Shown here one piece after another: positions 1 through 6,085 of a stretch of 6,418 nt of DNA; position 1 is the stretch's first letter; each line of letters opens with the position of its first letter. The stretch is from Spirochaetota bacterium. Lineage in GTDB: Bacteria > Spirochaetota > Spirochaetia > SZUA-6. The position numbers were made by a program, and so were the translations under genes. The notes under the pieces are model-generated. The model was not told the DNA's origin. It ran no database searches and saw nothing but the letters and a program-made list of their open reading frames with translations. Location: the NCBI GenBank assembly GCA_003641675.1, contig QNBI01000127.1, positions 1 through 6,418 of the forward strand. Reading direction: 5' to 3'.

Positions 1-483
1 GAATCTGGTGCAGATGTGCTTATTGTGGAGGACGATATTGCAAGCCGTGAGAGCACTCTTATTTCGCCTGCTCATTTTGATGCCTTTGTCGCCCCGTACA
101 ACAAACGTGTACTTGATTATGCTCATAAACTCGGGCTAAAAGTTGTAAGGCACAGCGACGGCAACCTCTGGTCGATTCTGGACAGGCTAATCGATATGGG
201 CTACGATGGTTTAAACCCCCTGGAAGAAGATGCGGGAATGAGCTTGAAAAAGGTAAAGGATTACTGCGGCGACCGGATATGCCTTGCCGGCAATATTGAC
301 TGCGGAGAACTTCTTTGTAATGGAAGTGAAAAGTCGGTCGAAGAGGCCGTTATCAGTGCGATAAACGATGCGGGTCCCGGCGGAGGGTATATATTATGCT
401 CTTCCAATTCTATTCACCCGGGTATTAATCCGCATAATTTTATCGCTATGGTTAATGCTGCAAAAAAATACGGGGGCTATTGA
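1..483 (+). CDS. URO-D/MtaA-like family protein, C-terminal part (5' end outside window)
   Basis: The reading frame is open from base 1 and ends at TGA 481-483. The 160 visible codons are therefore the C-terminal part of a longer protein (family members are usually about 330-380 residues), and a GTG at base 16 is an internal valine, not a start. The translation matches the uroporphyrinogen decarboxylase-like superfamily, close to the corrinoid methyltransferase branch (MtaA/CmuA-like) rather than haem-pathway HemE. Recognisable blocks are the HSDG motif (His codon at 151), GYDGLNPLEEDAG, CLAGNIDCGELL (Cys codon at 301), and the late GPGGGYILCSSNSIHPG segment (Cys codon at 397, His at 415). 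In methyltransferase relatives, His and Cys residues in these places bind zinc that activates a thiol acceptor. That role is known for the family and only inferred here. No corrinoid protein partner is visible, so the substrate cannot be named. The protein is soluble and cytoplasmic. Confidence 0.85.
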   Translation, partial: ESGADVLIVEDDIASRESTLISPAHFDAFVAPYNKRVLDYAHKLGLKVVRHSDGNLWSILDRLIDMGYDGLNPLEEDAGMSLKKVKDYCGDRICLAGNIDCGELLCNGSEKSVEEAVISAINDAGPGGGYILCSSNSIHPGINPHNFIAMVNAAKKYGGY

Positions 484-500
484 CCCCCCGTTAATTTTAT
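470..500. terminator. Bidirectional intrinsic terminator between converging genes
   Basis: The arms ACGGGGG (470-476) and CCCCCGT (485-491) form a perfect 7-bp GC-rich stem with an 8-base loop. On the plus strand the stem is followed by TTAATTTTAT, a moderate U-tract. On the minus strand the same stem is followed by a run of seven T (complement of 462-468), which is a stronger tail. The hairpin overlaps the TGA stop of the plus-strand URO-D-like gene and lies about 30 bases past the stop of the minus-strand DUF2202 gene. It therefore probably ends transcripts from both sides. Confidence 0.8.
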
Positions 501-522
501 AAATCTCTGCAGTTAGTGTGTG

Positions 523-1032
523 CTAGAATGTGAAGTTAGGGTCTGTTATTACAGTCCCAGTTTCACGGTTAGATTTTATTATTTTATTAAGATAGTCTGA
601 TGATATGAACTGTGCTTTGTAGCCTGAATTGTTTCTTTCCAGCTGAGAGTAAAAGGAACGCATATGGTTTCTCGACCCCTTGTTGAGGTTCTGATATATA
701 ATTGTTATATCATCATTATCCGTCTGTGCTATGAGTTTTTTAAGATCGGCAATATCAAGGTCTTCCACTGTAGCGCCTACAGTAAGTGCATCTGTCAGTG
801 AAGCTGATCCCTGTTCGGTAAGGGAATCGTAGAGTTTCTGAAGCTCTTCATTCTCGAACTTACCGGGGAGGTCTGTTTTTATCGGGTCTTCGAGGTTATA
901 CCGTTCTATAAGAATGCCGACTGCATCCATGTGCGTCTGTTCTGCTCTGGCAATATTTGTAAATACCGGAATGTTCCATTTTGCATACAGTGTATTGTAA
1001 ACATCGCGCGCCAGTTTTTCTTCCTCACGCAT
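523..1032 (-). CDS. DUF2202 ferritin-like domain protein, short form without signal peptide
   Basis: The 169-residue product has the hallmarks of the DUF2202 ferritin-like family: MREEEKLARDVY at 1-12, ARAEQTHMDAV at 28-38, GSASLTDALTVGATVEDLDIADL from about 75 to 97, and NKGSRNHMRSF at 117-127. Glu residues at 3-5, E31, H34 (ExxH), E90 and H123 are candidate di-metal ligands of a four-helix bundle. Family roles in iron or oxidant handling are only inferred. The start at 1032 is preferred to an ATG 15 codons upstream at 1077. AAGGAG (minus strand, 1042-1037) lies four bases before it, the family homology begins exactly there, and the upstream extension is basic and unlike the family. It would also start inside the predicted promoter. 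Most relatives carry a signal peptide and a few more residues of the first helix before the EEEKLARD block. This one has neither, so it should be cytoplasmic. The gene stands alone and converges on the URO-D-like gene. Confidence 0.85.
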   Translation of the reverse strand: MREEEKLARDVYNTLYAKWNIPVFTNIARAEQTHMDAVGILIERYNLEDPIKTDLPGKFENEELQKLYDSLTEQGSASLTDALTVGATVEDLDIADLKKLIAQTDNDDITIIYQNLNKGSRNHMRSFYSQLERNNSGYKAQFISSDYLNKIIKSNRETGTVITDPNFTF

Positions 1033-1071
1033 CTGTCTCCTTATGATTAATTTTATTTTACACCTATAATA

Positions 1072-1090
1072 GTGCAATTAACGTGCCAAG
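1072..1090 (-). promoter_or_regulatory. Sigma-54 (-24/-12) promoter for the DUF2202 gene
   Basis: Read on the minus strand, the site is TTGGCACGTTAATTGCAC. It fits the RpoN consensus TGGCACG-N4-TTGC[A/T] in all fixed positions. The GG (1087-1086) and GC (1075-1074) are separated by exactly ten bases, the spacing that sigma-54 requires. The predicted start of transcription is near 1062-1064, giving a leader of about 30 bases that contains the AAGGAG ribosome site before the ATG at 1032. This places the ferritin-like gene under an activator-dependent promoter. A weaker sigma-70 reading (TTGCAC, 16 bases, TAAAAT) overlaps it, but would start transcription almost at the ribosome site. Confidence 0.75.
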
Positions 1091-1137
1091 AAATAAGGCA
1101 TACAGTTAATCATAGAGAAGCTTAAGGGGGCGAGAAT

Positions 1138-1175
1138 CGGGAAATAATTTCCAATGCACAAAAAACGGGAAATAA
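1138..1175. promoter_or_regulatory. Possible activator binding sites upstream of the sigma-54 promoter
   Basis: A perfect palindrome GGAAAT-A-ATTTCC occupies 1140-1152. The decamer CGGGAAATAA that contains its left half occurs twice, at 1138-1147 and 1166-1175, 28 bases apart. Relative to the predicted transcription start near 1062, they lie at about -84 and -109. That is the usual distance for enhancer-like sites of sigma-54 activators. The assignment rests on position and symmetry only, and the activator is not in the window. Confidence 0.4.
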
Positions 1176-1203
1176 GTAGTCTGTTAATATCAGCAGACCG
1201 GCT

Positions 1204-2012
1204 TTACGGGTCCAGCTCATAAGCGCCGATAGACCAGGGTATGGTGCGTGTTGTTTTGTCCTTATCCGGATTAAAGCCTTCCGCTGAAAGGTTGGCGCCT
1301 CCCTCGCTTATACCTGTTGGAGTTCCTGAAAGCAGCCGGTAATCAGGATCGTATGCCGGTAAAGCATCTGTATTATTCGAGCAGGGGATTGAACCTGATA
1401 TTATGTTATTTCGAATATCCGGTGTGACAGTATCTTTTATATAAATGGCATAAGCAGTACTGCCGGGATAGCCTCCGTTTATAAAATTGTTAAAGATTTT
1501 AGGCTCTCCATTACTTTCCAGATAAATGCCATAGGTACTCCGTCCACGATAATGGTAGAAGTGATATCACCCGCACTGGCTTCGAGTGCCCTATGAGGAT
1601 CTAATATCGTACTGCTGGTACTGATATCGGTATCCCTGATAGTGGTAATGTAAGTTGCTGTATTTCTTGCACTCCAGTCTCCGTCCTTGTATCCCCCATG
1701 GATAGAAACGCCCTCTACAGGGTTACCACCGGCCCCAGCCCCTCGTAGGTACCTTCCGAAATCCTTACGGCAGAAATGCCAGGTGCAGCAGCATCTATTC
1801 CTGCCTGTATGCAGACTTTGGGCGCTGTGGAAATGCCTGAGTTGTCGTTGCTGCCTGTATTAATATTTACTAGAGCTGTTGCTGTCGTATCCACAGTCCA
1901 TGAAACTGTTTCTGCATCTTTTTCCTGCTGCCTCTGTTCCTTCCTGTACGGTAGTCCAGTGGCCGGAAGCTGAGCTTGCGGTTGACCATGAATATATACT
2001 GCCGTTTTCCTC
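1204..2012 (-). pseudogene. Decayed 'choice-of-anchor Q'-type parallel beta-helix surface protein
   Basis: No single frame is open here, but four minus-strand frames joined in order give one recognisable protein. The segments are: 2012 to about 1920 (SASGHWTTVQEGTEAAG); about 1920 to 1745 (DAETVSWTVDTTATALVN, NDNSGISTAPKVCIQAGIDAA, VRISEGTYEG); about 1745 to 1540 (GNPVEGVSIHGGYKDGDW, ITTIRDTDISTSSTILDP); and about 1540 to 1204 (STYGIYLESNGEPKIFNN, AYAIYIKDTVTPDIRNNII, GGANLSAEGFNPDKDKT, PWSIGAYELDP, stop). The 'IQAGIDAA...VRISEGTY', repeated 'YGIYL...NN' coils and terminal 'GAYE' are typical of right-handed beta-helix proteins with a choice-of-anchor Q ending, often exported lipoproteins or surface proteins. 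Frameshifts lie in the A5 run near 1919-1923 (+1), near 1735-1748 (-1) and near 1540 (-1). A stop at 2013-2015 precedes the readable part, and no signal peptide or start remains. The parent function is unknown. Confidence 0.75.
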
Positions 2013-2015
2013 CTA

Positions 2016-2072
2016 AGGCTATTATTATGATAATATAATACATGTATAATTAATAATCTATAGAGATAGCCT
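2016..2072. repeat. AT-rich intergenic stretch with small inverted repeats
   Basis: Between the pseudogene and the thioredoxin-like gene lies a very AT-rich segment with no coding frame. It holds distant 7-bp arms AGGCTAT (2016-2022) and ATAGCCT (2066-2072), a perfect palindrome TATTAT-G-ATAATA (2023-2035) and ATACATGTAT (2038-2047). Such elements arise easily in AT-rich DNA. They could be operators or merely compositional, and no function is assigned. Confidence 0.25.
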
Positions 2073-2120
2073 AATTGTTCAATAATATATAGCTATTAAT
2101 GCTCTGAGTGAAAAATAGTC

Positions 2121-2149
2121 TTCCCAGCCTAATAAATGCCTGATATTAT
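2121..2149 (+). promoter_or_regulatory. Sigma-70-like promoter for the redox gene cluster
   Basis: TTCCCA (2121-2126, four of six to TTGACA) and TATTAT (2144-2149, five of six to TATAAT) are separated by an optimal 17 bases. Transcription would start near 2156, giving a leader of about 24 bases that includes the AGGAG ribosome site at 2168-2172. It is the only well-placed candidate ahead of the four-gene cluster. Confidence 0.45.
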
Positions 2150-2179
2150 ATATAAAGACACCTTTATAGGAGAATGAAA

Positions 2180-2752
2180 ATGGAAGAACTTTCACAGAAA
2201 GGCTGGTATTCTAATCTCGACGAAGCAAAAGAAAAAGCAAGCGAAATACGCAAGCCGATACTGCTTCAGTTTCACCGTGATCCCTGTTCCGGCTGTAGAA
2301 GAATGTATTCCTATACGTATCCGGATTCTGATGTGGATATGGAAATAAACAGATGGTTTGTAAAATTAAGACTCGATATTCTTAAGGAGCATAAGATACG
2401 TTCTCAGTATTCTGCTGTATGGACCCCTTCTTTCTACGTGATCGATTATCAGGAAAAATTATACTTTTCCTTCCCGGGTTATCTCCCGCCGGAGGATTTT
2501 AGAATGCTCATGAGACTGGGATTATCGTGCTATTTTGTTCCGAGGGGAAAGTACAGAGATGCAGAAACTGTTCTCACGGATGGAATAGATAATTTCCCGA
2601 AAAATCCGATGGCAAGCAGGCTACTGTTTCACAGATCAATGGCAAGGTACCTTTTAAAACGAGATAATAAATCATTTAAAAGAGAAATTACTGAAATAAG
2701 AGAAAAATACCCTAATTCTCTGGAAGCCGATATGTATCCCTGGACCGATTAA
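2180..2752 (+). CDS. Thioredoxin-like protein with C-terminal TPR-like region
   Basis: The product has 190 residues. The N-terminal half is a thioredoxin fold: KPILLQF strand (25-31), a CSGC redox centre (C36-C39) followed by RRM as in thioredoxin-like thiol proteins, the WTPSFYVID segment with the expected cis-proline at P83, then a glycine-ending strand near 100. The C-terminal part (about 115-187) is helical and TPR-like (GKYRDAETVLTDGIDNFP, then a helix pair ending EKYPNS). This arrangement is seen in thioredoxin-TPR proteins. There is no signal peptide or membrane segment, so it is probably cytoplasmic. The start at 2180 is chosen because AGGAG (2168-2172) is seven bases upstream; an in-frame ATG at 2174 is only one base from that site. 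It is the first gene of the cluster, seven bases before the FAD oxidase gene. It could supply electrons to Tpx two genes downstream, but this is inferred, and a disulfide-handling or chaperone-like role is also possible. Confidence 0.75.
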   Translation: MEELSQKGWYSNLDEAKEKASEIRKPILLQFHRDPCSGCRRMYSYTYPDSDVDMEINRWFVKLRLDILKEHKIRSQYSAVWTPSFYVIDYQEKLYFSFPGYLPPEDFRMLMRLGLSCYFVPRGKYRDAETVLTDGIDNFPKNPMASRLLFHRSMARYLLKRDNKSFKREITEIREKYPNSLEADMYPWTD

Positions 2753-2759
2753 CAGAAGT

Positions 2760-4361
2760 ATGAAACTGAATTTTCACAGGGTTATTCCTGACTATGCAGA
2801 CTATCTAAAGGATGAATCACGCCTTCTGGGGCAAGCGGAGACAATAAGTTTTCCTGTATCGGAAGATGAAATCCGTTATACGCTTAGCCTTTTGTATAGC
2901 CGGGAAACACCGGTTACAGTGCAGGGCGGCCGTACAGGAATAACAGGAGGTTCTGTCCCTGAGGGCGGCCATATTCTTAATTTAAGCAGAATGACTAAAA
3001 TTTTAGGAATACGTTATAACAGTTTAAAAAACAGATATGTTCTAAAAATCCAGCCAGGTGTTCTGCTTGATAATATTAATAATATCCTTGTATCGGCAAA
3101 AACGGACATAAAGAATTGGGACAGAGAATCGCTAAAGGTATGGGAAAAGTTCTGCCGTGAAAACAGGAATGTGCACTTCTTTTTTCCTCCCAATCCGACA
3201 GAAACAACAGCCTCTGCTGGCGGAATGGCCGCCAACAATGCGTCTGGTTCACGTTCTTACCTATATGGTTCGGTGCGCTCTCATATCGAAGGATTAAGAC
3301 TGATACTTGCCGACGGTTCGGCTGTAGCTCTTAAACGGGGACAAAACGTCGCGGAGGGCTTAAAGTTTAATCTTAAAACAGATTCCGGAAAGTTAATCAG
3401 GGGAGAACTTCCAAACTATGTAATGCCTCACATAAAGAATGCAGCTGGACTTTATGCGGAGAAAAATATGGATTTGACCGACCTTTTTATAGGTTCGGAA
3501 GGGACTCTTGCTGTAATTACGGAGCTTGAACTGCTGATTTCCCCTATACCTCCGGTTGTGTGGGGTTTTATGGTTTTTCTTCCGGATGAAAGAGGTGTAA
3601 TAGAATTAGTCCGCAGTCTTCGCGGTGAAACAGATTCTGCAAATATTTTCTCCGAACCGGCTGCAATAGAATATTTTGATCGGAACTCTTTAAAACTGCT
3701 GGAAAATAATAATTTACAAAACGCTTCTTTTAAGAGACTCCCGAAGGTGAGACTTAAGGATGTATGTGCTGTATATACCGAATTCCATGTAAATTCGGAA
3801 AAAGAGATGGAGAACATCGCCTGGAGTGTTATCCGGCTAACGGAAAAGGCCGGTGGAAACAGCGATGAAATATGGGCTGCATCTAATCCCGATGAACTTA
3901 AACGTCTAAGGGATTTTCGGCATGCGGTACCGGAAATGGTAAATATGGCTATAGAAAAAAGAAGGCAGAAAATTGCCGGAATAACCAAGCTCGGAACGGA
4001 TATGGCTGTACCAGATGCAAGCCTGGGGACTGTTATGGAAATGTATAACAGGGATTTAAACAATTTAGGTTTTGATTATGTAAAATTCGGCCATATAGGC
4101 AATAATCATATTCATGTGAATATAATACCGGAAAGCAAAGATGAATACAGAACAGGTAAAGAGCTCCATTCGGAATGGGCAGAGAAAATTGTCAGTATGC
4201 AGGGGACCGTATCTGCAGAACATGGAATCGGCAAATTAAAAAACGGCCTTCTTAAAATAATGTACGGAGAAGAGGGGCTAAAACAGATGAAAAAAGTTAA
4301 GAGCCTTCTGGATCCAAAAAGGCTTTTAAATAGCGGAAATGATTTTGATAATTTATTATAA
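2760..4361 (+). CDS. FAD-binding oxidoreductase of the GlcD / D-lactate dehydrogenase type
   Basis: This 533-residue flavoprotein has the PCMH-type FAD domain followed by the FAD-oxidase C-terminal domain. FAD-contact motifs are VTVQGGRTGITGGSVPEGG (52-70), PPNPTETTASAGGMAANNASG (about 143-163) and DLFIGSEGTLAVITE (241-255). In the C-terminal domain are TDMAVP (413-418), GHIGNNHIHVN (444-454), corresponding to the HxGDGNxH motif of relatives that helps bind metal and 2-hydroxyacid substrate, then SAEHGIG (485-491) and a DPKRLLNSGN tail. Such enzymes oxidise D-2-hydroxyacids such as D-lactate or glycolate and pass electrons to quinone, cytochrome or a partner protein. The substrate here is unknown. 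There is no fused 4Fe-4S (GlcF-like) region and no such gene beside it. The protein is slightly longer than typical GlcD because of extra residues around 100-140. It starts seven bases after the thioredoxin-like gene with only a weak AGAAG site, suggesting translational coupling. Confidence 0.85.
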   Translation: MKLNFHRVIPDYADYLKDESRLLGQAETISFPVSEDEIRYTLSLLYSRETPVTVQGGRTGITGGSVPEGGHILNLSRMTKILGIRYNSLKNRYVLKIQPGVLLDNINNILVSAKTDIKNWDRESLKVWEKFCRENRNVHFFFPPNPTETTASAGGMAANNASGSRSYLYGSVRSHIEGLRLILADGSAVALKRGQNVAEGLKFNLKTDSGKLIRGELPNYVMPHIKNAAGLYAEKNMDLTDLFIGSEGTLAVITELELLISPIPPVVWGFMVFLPDERGVIELVRSLRGETDSANIFSEPAAIEYFDRNSLKLLENNNLQNASFKRLPKVRLKDVCAVYTEFHVNSEKEMENIAWSVIRLTEKAGGNSDEIWAASNPDELKRLRDFRHAVPEMVNMAIEKRRQKIAGITKLGTDMAVPDASLGTVMEMYNRDLNNLGFDYVKFGHIGNNHIHVNIIPESKDEYRTGKELHSEWAEKIVSMQGTVSAEHGIGKLKNGLLKIMYGEEGLKQMKKVKSLLDPKRLLNSGNDFDNLL

Positions 4362-4390
4362 TAATAGTAAACTATAAATAAGGAGAAAAA

Positions 4391-4897
4391 ATGGAAAGAC
4401 AAATTACCAAGATGGGAGGGAACGTTATAACCCTGGAAGGACGGGAAGTGTCTGTTGGGGAGAAAGCTCCGGACTTTATAGTTCTGGATAATGACCTATT
4501 GCCTAAGTACCTTAAAGATTTTGCAGGCAGGATTAAGCTGATAAGTGCTGTGCCTTCTCTGGATACAAGCGTCTGTGATACAGAGACAAGAAAATTCAAT
4601 GAACTTACCGCAGGTTTTTCTAAGGATGTTGTTGTACTCACTATAAGCATGGATTTGCCTTTTGCACAGAAAAGATGGTGCAGTGCTGCAGGAGTGGATA
4701 GAGTTATAACACTTTCCGATTACAAAGAGGCAAGCTTCGGCCTAAGCTATGGAGTATTAATTAAAGAACTCAGGCTCCTTAACCGCTCAATCTTTATTGT
4801 TGATAAAGATGATGTAATTAGATATATTGAAATAGTCGAAGAAAATTATAATCATCCGGATTATAATAGGGCAGTGAAAGCTTTAAAATCTATGTAG
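4391..4897 (+). CDS. tpx: Thiol peroxidase (Tpx, atypical 2-Cys peroxiredoxin)
   Basis: The 168-residue product is full length for Tpx (E. coli Tpx is 168). It reduces hydrogen and organic peroxides in the cytoplasm using thioredoxin. The peroxidatic centre is PSLDTSVC (55-62) with C62, T59 and P55 of the PxxxTxxC motif. The resolving cysteine is C97 in FAQKRWC, and the catalytic arginine is R132 in LLNRSIFIVD. The N-terminal GNVITLEG and VGEKAPDF blocks are also family-typical. AAGGAG at 4380-4385 lies five bases before the ATG, the strongest ribosome site in the cluster. The 29-base AT-rich gap after the FAD oxidase gene shows no terminator, so cotranscription is likely. An extra promoter in that gap cannot be excluded. 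A CSGC thioredoxin-like protein encoded two genes upstream is a candidate reductant. Confidence 0.95.
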   Translation: MERQITKMGGNVITLEGREVSVGEKAPDFIVLDNDLLPKYLKDFAGRIKLISAVPSLDTSVCDTETRKFNELTAGFSKDVVVLTISMDLPFAQKRWCSAAGVDRVITLSDYKEASFGLSYGVLIKELRLLNRSIFIVDKDDVIRYIEIVEENYNHPDYNRAVKALKSM

Positions 4898-4914
4898 GTT
4901 AACGATAAAGTATT

Positions 4915-6030
4915 ATGCACCCGCTTCTCAATAGGGAAAGACAGAAAAAAGCAAAAGACTATAATACTAAAAAGCATTTATGGTCTTTAATAACAGCAGT
5001 GCTTGAATTTACAGTTCTTATCTGTGCACTCGTCTTTCATTTTAATATTATTCTATATAAAGCATTCTACGGCATTTCACCTGTACTTGAATATTTAATC
5101 TGGAGCGCTGTAATTGCCGCTGCCGCACAAACTGTAGCCTTAATCCCTTCGTTTATATCCGGATATTTTTTGGAGAAAGAGTATGGCTTTATGAAACAGA
5201 GTATAGGTAGCTGGTTCGGAGATTTGGGCAAGGGTTTGTTTTTGGAGATTGTACTGGCATGGATTGTGCTAATGCTTTTCGGATGGGTGGTTAAATTATC
5301 CGGCATGCTTTGGTGGGCGGTATTTGCGTTTGTCCTCTTTCTCTTTCAGGGCCTTTTAGCTGTTATTTTTCCTGTTCTTATTCTTCCCATTTTTCATAAG
5401 TATAACAGAATAGAGGACGAAACCCTTACAACAAAATTAAAATCCGTCCTGGACAGAGCAGGCTTAAAAGTATTGGGATTTTACAGAGAGGATTCTTCCA
5501 AAAAAACAGCACACGATAATGCCTTTTTTACAGGCCTGGGCGCTACAAGAAGAATTGTACTTTATGATAATCTAATCGAAAACTATACCCCGGATGAAAT
5601 AGGGGCTGTTATCGGGCACGAAGCGGCCCATAGAAAAAGGAATCATATAGTCAAACTAATGTTTGTGAACCTTATAGAAACCTTACTGATATCTCTTTTA
5701 ATCCAGTTTTTTCTTGTTCGTTATTATCCTGAGTTTTTTACAGGCGGAACTGCTGTACTTCCCGCCCTGTTTGCCGTTATGCTTATTTTCGGAGCCGTAT
5801 CCGCAGTTCTGCAGACTGCTGCAAACTATTTATCGAGACGGTTTGAATACGAGGCGGATATGGGTGCGCTGAAATACACTGGAAATAAAGAGTCTCTTAT
5901 GAGCATGCTTGCAAAGCTTGCGGACAGAAACCTTTCCGATGCATATCCTCCTAAATGGGTTAAATTGTTTTTTCTTTCTCATCCGCCGGTCGGAGAAAGG
6001 ATAGAGTATGTTGAAAAATCTAATAATTAA
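4915..6030 (+). CDS. Membrane zinc metalloprotease, M48 family, Ste24/CAAX protease 1-like
   Basis: The product has 371 residues. Hydrophobic segments at about 22-48, 61-83, 107-127, 132-160, 246-268 and 279-305 make it an integral inner-membrane protein. The zinc site is HEAAH (235-239), with the third ligand in FEYEAD (E313) and the family's SHPPVGERI motif at 355-363. NAFFTGLGATRRIVLYDNLI (202-221) and EKEYGFMKQSIGSWFGDLGKG (from 87) match the Ste24/CAAX protease 1 branch rather than HtpX. Bacterial members are thought to degrade misfolded or damaged membrane proteins; prenyl-protein processing is not expected in bacteria. The residues inside HExxH are Ala-Ala instead of the common Leu/Ile-Gly, which keeps the metal ligands. 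The gene begins 17 bases after tpx and has no clear ribosome site, so it probably depends on readthrough and coupling from tpx. Confidence 0.88.
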   Translation: MHPLLNRERQKKAKDYNTKKHLWSLITAVLEFTVLICALVFHFNIILYKAFYGISPVLEYLIWSAVIAAAAQTVALIPSFISGYFLEKEYGFMKQSIGSWFGDLGKGLFLEIVLAWIVLMLFGWVVKLSGMLWWAVFAFVLFLFQGLLAVIFPVLILPIFHKYNRIEDETLTTKLKSVLDRAGLKVLGFYREDSSKKTAHDNAFFTGLGATRRIVLYDNLIENYTPDEIGAVIGHEAAHRKRNHIVKLMFVNLIETLLISLLIQFFLVRYYPEFFTGGTAVLPALFAVMLIFGAVSAVLQTAANYLSRRFEYEADMGALKYTGNKESLMSMLAKLADRNLSDAYPPKWVKLFFLSHPPVGERIEYVEKSNN

Positions 6031-6085
6031 TTATAGTGCTATGAATATGGCCTGGCAGAATTGAATTATAACAGAGGGGGTAAAT

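Noticed and set aside
1033..1077. Upstream ATG extending the DUF2202 protein by 15 residues
   Set aside because: The extension is basic, has no family match and begins inside the sigma-54 promoter. The ATG at 1032 has a clear AAGGAG site.
1179..1199. GTCTG/CAGAC hairpin just past the pseudogene as a terminator
   Set aside because: The stem is only five base pairs with a ten-base loop, and the T-run starts well away from it, so it is too weak to call.
1776..1973. 65-codon plus-strand open frame
   Set aside because: It is antisense to the beta-helix pseudogene, has no ribosome site and resembles no protein.
2000..2014. AGGAGG ribosome-like site on the minus strand (2014-2009) at the pseudogene edge
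   Set aside because: The next in-frame ATG-like codon is too far away, and the site overlaps a stop. It is most likely chance.
3452..4063. 203-codon minus-strand open frame inside the FAD oxidase gene
   Set aside because: It is Ser/Leu-rich shadow sequence opposite a strongly conserved flavoenzyme, with no motif of its own. The shorter minus-strand frames at 3014-3238, 4112-4402, 4372-4650, 5067-5306 and 6020-6277 are rejected for the same reason.
6031..6085. TGGC-rich stretch before the flavo-diiron remnant as a second sigma-54 promoter
   Set aside because: No GC pair falls ten bases after a GG in a TTGC context, so the required -12 element is missing.
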